DNA of 64,000 bases. Origin: Rutpela maculata (Eukaryota > Arthropoda > Insecta > Coleoptera > Cerambycidae). The notes below the pieces were generated by a model. It worked only from the letters and a program-made list of their open reading frames with translations, was not told the origin of the DNA and ran no database searches. Positions within the stretch are counted from its first letter, which is position 1, and the number at the start of each line of letters is the position of its first letter. Location: the NCBI GenBank assembly GCA_936432065.2, contig OW386291.2, positions 16,407,821-16,471,820 of the forward strand, given 5' to 3'. The position numbers were made by a program, and so were the translations under genes. Positions 44,331 through 53,950 of this stretch are shown piece after piece.

Positions 44331-44929
44331 ATTGTTTTTTATTACTTATCAAGACATATATTACTTGGAAAATATAATGACATATGGCATGGCCGATAGG
44401 CGGAAAAAGGCCCTTATCCATCCTTGTCCTTTGGTTGAAATTTAATAACCAATAACTGAGCTACGAAGGTGTGTCTACTTGAGATGGGTCACATTGTAAA
44501 TAAGTGCGCTACTCATAAAAGCTTGTTCTTTAGTTTTTTTAAACTATATTTAATTTTCTCTCTCTGTCGCGGAAAATTCGAGTTTATGGCGGAGTCACCG
44601 GTGATACGCTCCTATCCCTACTTCCTATCTCCGGCATCATACAAAGTCAATGGTAGCATACTACTGTATTGTCTCCAGAATTGCATAAGTTTAAAATCGA
44701 TACGACAATTAGAAGTGAGTGAAAAGTGAGTTGTAAGATTTGTTTACAATGTTACAAGTCAAATTAATAGAAGTGTGTTATTATTCACGATATATACCGG
44801 TATTCTTGTAAATATTAACAATAAAATAGCTATATGAAACATTATATTGTTTAAATTAAAAAAAAAAAGAAGGATTGCGTTTATCGAGCCAGATTTAGGG
44901 TGTTTCATTTAAAAAAGTCAAATGTAACC

Positions 44930-45085
44930 CTCTAACTCATTAAGTTTGGAGATCATTATATTTTCAATATGACATGAAATCTTGGAAGAAAATTTTTTCA
45001 TGCGGTCTTTTAAATTCTCGAAACGATCCAGAAATAACAATGGAGGACATTTATGGGGAATCATCCCGTACATAATACCAGTGAC
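44930..45085 (+). repeat. Fragment of dispersed repeat family R1 (end module)
   Basis: ACATGAAATCTTGGAAGAAA, TTAAATTCTCGAAACGATCC, CAGAAATAACAATGGAGGAC and ATTTATGGGGAATCATCCCG match, inverted, the module at 38600-38720. Confidence 0.7.
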
Positions 45086-45735
45086 GTAGCTAGTAGGGTT
45101 AGGGTCACTCTGTACTGCACAATACTCTACTTCTACCTGAGCACATAAGGCTATGTATGCTGACTGTTTTGGTCAAGGTTCAAAGTTAAATCCAATCAGA
45201 CACGAAGGAATAAGTAGATTACTGTGTACTGTGTACCTTGGACGTATTTGTCAAATTTCAAATCCTATTCTAGAGTTATGCTTGGCTGACGAAACACGAG
45301 ATTGTCGAAACTTTACTATACAGCTACCTCGTTGTTCATCCTTTATGATACATGGTGCGATTTTCTTTTTTCTGTTTATTATCAATACGATCTCCCATCT
45401 ATTAGTAATCATGTTATTTTACATACTCGTAAACAGTATGTACTATGTAGTTCCTTTCAATTAACTGTTTTCTTCTCATTATTATTATTTACAATGCAAT
45501 GGACAACGGTAAAGGCTTTTAGAACATGTTTATTTCAAACTCTGTATGTATTAAATATAAAATCATTATTTTATATGAAATCACATAATTTAAATGTTTA
45601 TAATATAATACACAGCGTGATTATAAAGCCGTTCAAAATTTAACAGAAAGTGGGAGACGGCAACTGCACTGTAAAATTCAATTTCTAAAATATAATTCAA
45701 CAAGACTTTGCAAAAAAAAATTGTAAATATTAATA
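45086..45735. other. Unassigned intronic sequence
   Basis: Two overlapping + strand open frames of about 100 codons (45153-45464 and 45302-45643) are hydrophobic and resemble nothing known to me; I consider them chance. No repeat structure seen. Confidence 0.35.
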
Positions 45736-45737
45736 TA

Positions 45738-47840
45738 CAGTGTGTCCCAGGATAGATGTAACAAGAGGTGTAATGGGCCAAAAATTTTGGAATTTTGGAA
45801 TGGTATTTGGGAATTGAGTCCTGCTTATTGTAAAATTAAAGTATACCAAAAATGACTTAATTTGGTGTTCTACAGGGTGTTTTATAAGCAAAGTTGTAAA
45901 AATCACCACTAATAAAGTACCTTTATTTTTCAAAATGTGAAAAAATCCCTCTAAGAAAAGTTATTTAGAATGCAATTTTATACCGAAGTTCTGGAATATA
46001 AAATAATTTGTTTTGAAACTTCCCATTTTTTTGCGAATTCATATTTAAAGTTGTGTAGGAGCAAATGTTAATCATCCTAAAAAGTAGGCTATTGGTAAAT
46101 AAAAAATTGAATATACGAGATGTAAGAAGGTATAATATAATGTTAATCGAACTAATTGTAAAACAAGAAACAATTACTAACAGAAGATTAATGAGGTTTA
46201 AAAATAATGAAAAGTAATAAATGTCAAAAACATAACAGATTCACAAACAAATTAATTATTGACCAATACAAAACAATGTTTACAATTTTTTTTATTATTC
46301 GACGTAGCTACCACCCACATCCACACACATTTTGATCCTTCGCTTGAAGTCCTTAAAATAGTTTCGAATATGATCTAACGCTATGGAGTTTACGGCATTT
46401 GTAATTCTCTGCTTCAATACTACTACATCGTTAGGAAGTGGTTCAGCGTAAACCAACTGTTTGAGGCGACCCCATAAAAAGAAATCCAATATTGATAGGT
46501 CTGGGGATCTCGCCGGCCATTCCTGGCAATTCAATTTTCTCCAAAATTTAAATTTAACCACCGATTAACCATTTCTGTGGAGTGGCCAGGGCAACCATCA
46601 TGTTGAAAATGAACTAAAATATTTAAATGTTCTTCAGAAAATCTTTCAAGAAGCTGTAAATAAGTGTGCTGGATTAACCTTCCCTCAATGAAATAAGGTC
46701 CAATAACTCCAACGTGATAAGAAACGGCACACCACACATTCACTTTTTTATAATATTGTCTTCTACAGTGAATTATAAAATTTGGATTTTCAGAAGCTCA
46801 AAACCGACAATTCTGAGATGAAACAACACCATTGGTTGTGAATGTGGATTCATCTGAGAAAATTATGAAATTATGAAAAAATCTCTCTTCCATGATTTTT
46901 TCTCCAATGGTCAAACAAAAATCCAACCTACGGCCGTCATCTCCCTCTTCAAGCGTATGTTTATAATTTGCTTTATATGTCCTAATTTTCTTTGCCTTGT
47001 AAATTCTTTTTAGTCCAGACTTGCTAATATTAATAAGAGCTGATCTCTCTCTTAGTGGCATCCTAGGATTTTCTATAACAGAGGCATGAGCTATAATAGC
47101 CCCAACATTGTCTTCATCATATGCTTTTATTTTTCTTTTCATGTTAAGAACACTACCAGTAGCCCGAAACTTTTTAATTATTCTTATAGTCTGAGTACGT
47201 GACAAAGCAGTGTTTGGAAATTTCAAATTAAATTGGCTTACCACTTCTCTTAGCGAGTTTCCACCGCCAATTCCGTGGCATTGCACAATATAAATTTTTT
47301 CACGCACTGTGAGTACCATTTTCACTTAATTCTTTATGCTTGGTTCGTTAATTTGAAACAGAAATTAAGGATAATATTGACTACGTTTGACAGATATGTC
47401 AATAATAAATGATAAATGTGTATCCACTGCTTTTCTCATAGCCTACTTTTAGCTTCTACATAACTTTAAATATTAATTCACAACAAATAATTTCTATGCA
47501 GTTTCAATTGAATGGTTCAAAATAAAATACTAATTTATTGAAAAAATGGGAAGTTTCAAAAAATAATTTTATATTCCTGAAATTTGGTATAGAGGTATAA
47601 AATTGCATTCTAAATAACTTTTCTTAGTGGAATTTTTTCATATTTTGAAAAATAAAGGTACTTTATTAGTGGTGATTTTTACAACTTTGCTTATAAAACA
47701 CCCCGTAGAACACCAAATCAAGTCATTTTTGGTATACTTTAGTTTTACAACAAGCAGGACTCAATCCCCAAATACCATTCTAAAATTCCAAAATTTTTTG
47801 TCCATTACACCCCTAGTTACATCCATCCTGGGACACACTG
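45738..47840. mobile_element. Mariner-like DNA transposon with long TIRs and TA target duplication
   Basis: The left end CAGTGTGTCCCAGGATAGAT is mirrored by the right end, and TA flanks both (45736-45737 and 47841-47842). The inverted arms extend about 340-390 bp (45738-46080 and 47450-47840) at about 90% identity, far longer than the 20-30 bp typical of mariner. The minus-strand transposase fills 46295-47319. Length 2,103 bp. Ends look intact, so it could still be mobilised by a related transposase in trans. Confidence 0.92.
46295..47319 (-). pseudogene. Mariner/Tc1-type transposase, nearly full length, one nonsense and one frameshift change
   Basis: ATG 47319 begins MVLTVREKIYIVQCHG, followed by a helix-turn-helix region (NSLREVVSQFNLKFPNTALS), a second HTH-like block with ERSALINISKSGLKRIYK, and the DDE-fold motifs. 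First Asp is in FHNFIIFSDESTFTTNG. An in-frame TGA (about 46795) follows VVSSQNCRF. The frame continues ASENPNFIIH and VNVWCAVSYHVGVIGPYF. Second Asp is in VHFQHDGCPGHSTEM. A one-base shift near 46545 leads to QEWPARSPDLSILDFFLWGR with the third Asp, then KQRITNAVNSIALDHI and a C-terminus close to the left TIR. The spacing of the last two Asp residues is about 34. Inactive as it stands because of the two lesions. Confidence 0.85.
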
Positions 47841-48049
47841 TATAATGTACCAAAATATGTCACATTGTCACATATAGCCATAATATTACCCAATAACCCA
47901 ACATTAAGATAATGGTTAAAAGTGGATATATTGGAAAGTTTTAACAAAACACGATATCTTGAGTAGCGGACACGAGATCTTATGGGATTCTTCATCCCAT
48001 CTTTAGAACGTCAAAACAAAGTCTGTGGAATTTTTCAACTTTCTAACCT

Positions 48050-48257
48050 TCATTTCGAGGTTTAATTCTTATTTGACTGGAGGAAGACAGAGTTTTAAGA
48101 ATTAATACGAAAATATAGTATTACTGAAGATGTACAACATCTAAAAATGACTAAAAATACCGCAATGTAGATGATGTAGCGATATTGCTAGTTTCGGACT
48201 CAATAACAGAAAATTTGAAAACATCATTGAGAAAAATATACGAGCAAATGAAATGAT
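48050..48257 (+). pseudogene. Short reverse-transcriptase relic
   Basis: FNSYLTGGRQSF-like phrase (about 48063) and, 100 bp on, VDDVAILLVSDSITENLKTS then LRKIYEQMK. The VDDVAIL segment resembles the catalytic YADD box with Tyr-Ala lost. Frames are broken between. Weak, based on about 45 residues. Confidence 0.35.
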
Positions 48258-49518
48258 TTCTTAATTCGACAATTTCTTCATTCCTGAACATATTGAAAAC
48301 ATTCTTTGATGGCTTTAGAGGAAAGGCCATGGCAGGTTAAGATAAGTGTCCGTACCTTTGCAATCTTTTTGCTTGTGGTTCCTTCCAGTAATATACCTTT
48401 GCGTAAGATACTACCACAAAAAGTTTTGACCGCAAAAACGTCATAATATCTGGGACCTTTTTTTTTCCGAAAATCCGAAAAAAATTTTTTTCTTAATCAA
48501 GTGAACCAATTTGTATTTCACATATATTGTAAATCTACTCGTGAAAATTTATTAATGATATTTTCAGAACATCTTTTCATGGAGAAAAAAAATTGATCCT
48601 TTTGAATTTTTTGAAAAATTTACATACGTACTTAAAGTTGACTACACACTTATTATTCGCGTAAAAAATGTCGTCGTCTTTGTCGGTACGGTAAAGATCA
48701 AAGGCGCCGACATTTTTTGAGTGCGTAGTAAATCTGAAGACAACTTTACACGTTATTTATTTTAGTTATTTTTCATTTTTTTGTGAGAACTTTTCATACA
48801 GCCTCCTATCGTTCATTTTGTCACATTTTTCCCTCCCCTCTGAAAGTGAGCGTATTTTTTGAATAGTCCCATAATATATCATAAACTTCAAAATATGAAA
48901 ATTAATGATATGCTGTTACACCCGGCGCCTCCAGCAAAACCTCGAATTATCAGTTCAAAAAATTCCTTTTTAGGCCAGTAGGCTTAAAATCCAATCGGAA
49001 ATAATTGCAACAAAAGGTTTTATTGTTTTAATGGCTTCATTTGTTGCCTAATATGACTATCCTAGGTTTTCTCCCCCGGCGGAGTTGTGCTTAAGTGGTG
49101 GGGGGGGGGGGTAAAAATATACCCCAAACAGGGGTATTTTTGCGGTTTCACGGTTATATCTCTTAAAGAACTCACAATATCCAAAACATAGTCTTATTAA
49201 AAGTTGTAGGGCACTAAATTCTGCATTGAATGAGACGCATATTTTTTGGACCACCTGTTCCCATACTAGTTGGAAAAATTTTACATATTTATGAAAAATG
49301 TGTTATTTACACTATATTAAACATAGTACTCCATTGTACTAGTCTTGAACTTAATAAATATATAAAATATTAAAATTGTAGAATATATAAAAAGATAATA
49401 TTAAAAAATGGTTTCATATAGAATATTCAACTGATATAAAATGGAGGCAGGATAAGATACTACACAATTCTTGAAATCAATTAGTGATGATTATATTTTA
49501 TAATAACAAAAATTGTTG

Positions 49519-49715
49519 TTAAAAATCGTAGACCAGCTTCGGCAATAGCTTCAGCTTGAGTGTCATTCTCGAAGAAAGGTTCTTCTTCTTATCCTGCCTG
49601 AAGAGTGCTGAAGTTGTGTCACATCCACTTATGGCGTGGAAAAATATGAGTGGCCTTCTGATGTCTGCCAGTTTAAAGCTGTTAGTACAGTACCTAGGTA
49701 AAAAGTATGCAAAAC
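49519..49715 (-). pseudogene. GCDTTS block of the nuclease-family gene (FB-2 core)
   Basis: Minus strand from the edge of the inner foldback: AYFLPRYCTNSFKLADIRRP, LIFFHAISGCDTTSALFRQD, then a basic, decayed stretch. The HAISGCDTTSALF phrase is diagnostic of the same family as 13540-14826. Residues further upstream (about seven) come from the inserted foldback. The C-terminal WGW/Cys-rich part is missing on the left, where the inner arm begins. Confidence 0.65.
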
Positions 49716-51456
49716 TTCGGAATAATGTCATATTAAACGGATTTCGTTCATTTTTGGCAGTATAACAGTAAATGCTTCACAGAAAAGTTTCTATATTGAG
49801 CGAAAGCTTGCTAATTTATAGGGGGTGGATGCCACCTTCTCTTAGGGGGTGGCACTTAAAAAATATATATGCTTATTGAGGCTGAAATAGAGTCAAATTT
49901 TAAGAAGAAAAGGTTCTATGCAATTTTTCACATAAATTGATAGTTTTCAAGTTATAACGACTTCAAAATTGCGATTTTAGCTTAAAAAAAAAGTATTTCC
50001 AAACGGCTTTCGTCAAAGTATTACTTTATCGGAAAAATGTTACAGACTAACTACAGAAAGTACAAACTGGGAATTAATTATATTTTTTGTTTATTGATTA
50101 ATAATTTCGGAGATATTTAAGTTTACATTTGGCATCCAAGTGTTCATAAGATAATTATTTAGAGTGAGAGTTAAATATCTCAGAAACTGTGACACCTACG
50201 TCAAGGATGCTAATAGGTAGAATAATAGGTTATTAATTAAGCTTTCAACTATTTTTTTATTTGTTTTTGTAGCATAAAAAACAAAGAAGTGATGACCGAA
50301 GCAATGTGCGTCTATACATTTTTTAAATAACAAAGTCGCCATTTTGTTACTGTAATTAGCCAGTGATTAAAAAAAGGAATTTCAAACATTGTTTCTCATT
50401 AATATATAACATGACGTAGATGCTTAAATTTTTTGGTTTGCATTCAGCACTTGCTTTGGAAAAAAATACAGTTTAAACTATAAAGGTATTTTCGATAAAA
50501 CGTAATTTTTTTTCCTTCTCCAAATATCTCAATAAATATTAGTTTTATTGAAAAATTGGTAGAGACCAAAAATAAAGCTCATAAACTGATAATGAATTTC
50601 GCTTGTTTATTTATTTATATAGATTTAATAGTATCGGAGATATGAAAGTTTACAAATGGCGTCCGAACGTTTATAAGACGAAAAATGCAGTTTAAATGTT
50701 AAATCTCAGAAATTGTGACACCTACGTCACGCATGCTAAGAAGTGGAATTAAAGACAATTAATTGCGCTTTCAAATTATTTTTTACTCGGTCCTGTAGCA
50801 TAAGAAATAAAGAAGTTATGACGGAAATATATGCGTATTTATATTCTCTTATATAAAAAGGTCGCCATTTTGTTACTCTAATTAGCCAGTAGTTTAAAAA
50901 AATTATCTCAAATACAGTTTTTTGTTAAGATGTAGCATTACCTAGATGCTCATTTAAAGCACTTGCTTTAGAAAAAAATGCAATTTAAACTTTAAAGGTA
51001 ATTTCGAAACACTTGGGTACCAAATATAAACTTAAATATCTCCGAAATTATTAATCCTACATCAATAAACTAAAAATATAATTAATTCCCAGTTTGTTCT
51101 TTCTGTAATTGGTCTGTAACATTTTTTCGATAAAGTAATACTTTTCGAGATACTTGACGAAAGCCGTTTGGAAAAACCTTATTTTTTAAGCTAAAGTCGC
51201 AATTTTGAAGTCGTTATAACTTAAAAACTATCAATTTATGTGAAAAATTGCATGGAACCTTTTCTTCTTAAAATTTGATTCTATTTCAGCTCCAATAAAC
51301 ATATATATTTTTTAAGTGCCACCCTCTGAGAGGGCGTGGCATCCACACCCTATAAATTAGCAAGCCCCCGCACAATATAGAAACTTTTCTGTGAAGCATT
51401 TACTATTATACTGCCAAAAATGAACGAAATCCATTCAATATGACATTATTCTGAAG
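49714..51456. mobile_element. Foldback inserted in the FB-2 nuclease gene, with an internal direct repeat
   Basis: Ends CTTCGGAATAATGTCATATT and AATATGACATTATTCTGAAG are inverted. Arms of about 400 bp follow (ATTTCGTTCATTTTTGGCAG, GATGCCACC and its complement, CAAACGGCTTTCGTCAA, AATTATATTTTT). The middle consists of two direct copies (about 50096-50510 and 50620-51010) of a unit containing TCTCAGAAA(C/T)TGTGACACC and GTCGCCATTTTGTTACT. It interrupts the family gene between the DTDLL block and the GCDTTS block. Confidence 0.85.
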
Positions 51457-51469
51457 TTAAAACCTCTAG

Positions 51470-51830
51470 TTACTGCACTATGTTGGGACCACATACTTTT
51501 GATAGGATCGTTCCTCTTCCAGGTTATGAAAAATATATGTTTGCTGATGGTGTGGCTAGGGCATTGAGCATGATGAGGAGATCCGTATCCTCACCAACTA
51601 CCACAACCTTCTCATGCGCCTGTGATACCTCAAGCGCTGTGGCAACAATCAGGTGGTCTGCGTCTTCATTAGCTTGCTTTACTGAGAAGCCTTCACCTTC
51701 AAGCCTCTTAGTAAGCAAGCTAATAAGACGTGCTTTATTTTTGTCGTTGGAAAGGAATTGCTCCTGAGTCATGGTCAGTACTATTAACTCGGTAAAGATG
51801 ACCTCAGAGAGTATGTATTTTGCTTCGATT
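51470..51830 (-). pseudogene. Acidic-motif (PIN/XPG-like) block of the nuclease-family gene (FB-2 core)
   Basis: Minus strand 51800-51524: EVIFTELIVLTMTQEQFLSN, DKNKARLISLLTKRLEGEGF, SVKQANEDADHLIVATALEV, SQAHEKVVVVGEDTDLLIML, NALATPSANIYFS, then PGRGTILSKVCGPNIVQ. The DADHLIV and GEDTDLLIML phrases are the second and third acidic motifs of a FEN1/XPG-like nuclease fold, and the third is exactly the part deleted from FB-1. The N-terminal VDGG block is missing here. Intact frame for 83 residues, otherwise fragmentary. Confidence 0.7.
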
Positions 51831-52982
51831 TCAAGAATTGTGTATCTTATCCTGCCTCCATGTTTAAATCAGTTGAGTGGATCTCATAATATTTTACATG
51901 AAACCATTTTTTAATATTATCTTTTTATATATTCCACAATTTTAATATTTTGTATATTTACTAAGTACAAGACTAGTACAACGGAGTGCTATAGTACTAT
52001 GTTTAATATAGTGTAAATAACACATTTTTCATAAATGTAAAATTTGTCCAACATTGATGAGCACTAGTATGGGAACGAGTGGTCCAAAAAGTATGCATCT
52101 CGTCTCATTCAATGCAGAATTTAATGCCCTACAACTTTTAATAAGACTATGTTTTCGATATTGTGAGACCTTTACGAGATATAATCGTAAAACCGCAAAA
52201 ATACCCCTTTTTGGGGGTACATTTTTACCCCCCACCACTTAAGCACAACTCCGCCGGGGGGAAAACCTAGGATAGTCATATTAGGCAACAAATGAAGCCA
52301 TTAAAACAATAAAACCTTTTGTAGCAATTATTTCCGATTCGCCTAATTTTTTAGTTTTACACTACTGGTCTATTTGTGCAATATTAAAAAATTAATTCAG
52401 AGCGGAAAATTTAACAAAACCAAACGTCAAAATATCTTTTAAGGGCTTAGAAATTGAATTGAAGCTAAAAGCTTCATTAAGTTCTTTATACGCCCAAAGC
52501 CCATGGCATTAAAATCCTTTTATGTTCCTTACATTATCTTATCCAATTTGACTACGTTACTCCTTCGATAGAGTTTTGTGAGAAATATATGTTGTAGCTT
52601 ATTGTATGGTGTATAATTAATTTTTTTAAAATACCCACCATTTTAAAAAAATCTCTAACGTGTAAGTACGTATTTAAATTTTTCAAGAAATTCAAAAGCA
52701 TCAAATTTTTTTTCCTCATGAAAAGATGTTCTGAGAATATCGTTAATAAATTGTCACGAGTAGATTTACAATATATGTGAAATACAAACAAATTGGTTCA
52801 CTTGATTAGGAAAAAAAATTTTTTCGGATTTTCGAAAACAAAAATCTCAGATATTATGAAGTTTTTGAGGTCAAAACTTTTTGTGGTAGTATCTTACGCA
52901 AAGATACATCACTGGAAGGAAACTCACGCAAAAAGGTTGCAAATGCACGGACACTTACCTTAACCTGCCATGGCCTTTGATA

Positions 52983-53090
52983 GGATGATACCAGACTATT
53001 GAAACTGACAAAAAAAATTTTTTTTTTCATTTTTGCACGATAAAAAGAATTGTTTCCTTGTTGAGTTTCAATAGCCTAGTACCAATCTTT
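52983..53090. repeat. 110-bp hairpin inserted in the right outer arm of FB-2
   Basis: ACCAGACTATTGAAACTGAC and GTTGAGTTTCAATAGCCTAG are inverted around an A/T tract. The corresponding place in the left arm (about 48320) lacks it, so it is a later MITE-like insertion. Confidence 0.65.
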
Positions 53091-53194
53091 GAAATTATCT
53101 CTAAAAGCCCATCAGAAAATTTTTTTAATCGATTCAAGGATGCAGGAGAAATTGTCGAATTACGTTCACATAATCAAATCTAAAATTTAAAGGG

Positions 53195-53950
53195 TTTTAA
53201 AACGAAATAAGTTTCAAGCTAACAAACCCAAAAAAAATTATACTCTAGTAAAAGGTGATGAGGCACATCATTTAAACTTTTCTTTGTGTATTGGGCAAAG
53301 AATTGTGGGGAACAGACAGTTTTATAGAATTATTATTTCTTCTGACGGATCTACCTTTAACACGAATGGCGTAATAACATTCCAAACTTGTTGTTATTGG
53401 GCGCAAGACAATCCAAATTTTACAGTAACCACAAGTAGTCAAGAATCCAACAAATTAAATGTATGGTGGTCAATTACAAAAAATAGAATTATTGGTCCTT
53501 GCTTCTTTCAGTAAAATTTTATTCAAAATGCATAGTTAGAATTGTTGAATATTACTATTTACTATTTCAGTTTCTTTTAATGGCATTATTTATATTTGAA
53601 GAAAATTTAGAAACAGTCCCAAGACCCACTTTCAACAAACGGATGTTCCCCGCATTCTCCACTGCAGGTTCGAAATTGCCTTCATAGATATTTTCCGCAA
53701 AAATCGATAGGTATATTTGGCCCCATTCACAGGCCGGCTCAGTCCCCTGATCTGACAGCATGCGATTACTTTCATGGGGATTTTTGAAAGAAAGAATTTA
53801 TAAAGATCATGTAGTTCATGATGTTGAAATTTTAAAAGAAAGAATAAATGAAGCTATCGCAGAAGTAAATCAAGATATGGCTCGTTCTGTTTAATATGAA
53901 TTTAAAAGACGATTACAAAAGTGCGTAGAAGTTGTTAATTAAAATGTTTT
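53195..53950 (+). pseudogene. Second mariner/Tc1-type transposase relic
   Basis: + strand: LNFSLCIGQRIVGNRQFYRI, IISSDGSTFNTNGVITFQ (first catalytic Asp region), NKLNVWWSITKNRIIGPCFF (to 53514). A decayed stretch follows that still shows GPIHRPAQSPDLTACDYF (about 53730, third Asp region), then FLKERIYKDHVVHDVEILKE, RINEAIAEVNQDMARSV and a C-terminal RRLQKCVEVV. The N-terminal DNA-binding domains are missing and several frames are used. It is a different subfamily from the 45738 element. It begins at the edge of FB-2. Confidence 0.75.

Larger units (their letters stand above)
40528..44428. mobile_element. TIR element (about 3.9 kb) inside the foldback, carrying several nested repeats
   Basis: The left end GGACAAGGGTAGATAAG and right end CTTATCCATCCTTGTCC are inverted copies. 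They interrupt a CCAAATTTGG-like target, leaving CCAAA on the left and TTTGG on the right. The interior contains an endonuclease-domain relic (41140-42740), two palindromic duplications and the 43261-43915 foldback. No transposase recognised, so the outer structure could also be a composite of separate insertions. Confidence 0.55.
39521..44545. mobile_element. Foldback element interrupted by a 3.9-kb TIR element
   Basis: Left arm 39521-40040: CTTCTATGAGTAGCGTACT, CAAACGGACACACCTTTGTA, GCTCAGTTATTGGTCATCC, then AAAGACCTTTACTATATTC. The inner right arm (40230-40520) mirrors it inverted. The outer right arm resumes only at 44436 (ACCAATAACTGAGCTACGAA, GTGTGTCTACTTGAGATGGG, GCGCTACTCATAAAAGC) and ends near 44545. 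The gap between is filled by the 40528-44428 insertion. Non-coding. Confidence 0.8.
48258..53168. mobile_element. Giant nested foldback element, second member of the nuclease-associated type (FB-2)
   Basis: Outer arms pair 48258-48720 with 52600-53168: ATTCGACAATTTCTTC, AAAGGCCATGGCAGGTTAAG, GTGTCCGTACCTTTGCAA, the TAAGATACTACCACAAAAAG block and TCATGGAG(G)AAAAAAAATT all recur inverted on the right. Inner arms pair 48974-49520 with 51830-52372: TCGGAAATAATTGC, GGCTTCATTTGTTGCCTAAT, ACTATATTAAACATAGTACT. Between the right outer blocks a 110-bp hairpin is inserted (52983-53090). The core holds fragments of the same nuclease-family gene as FB-1, split by a further foldback (49714-51456). Total about 4.9 kb. 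Target duplication not identified. Confidence 0.8.
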
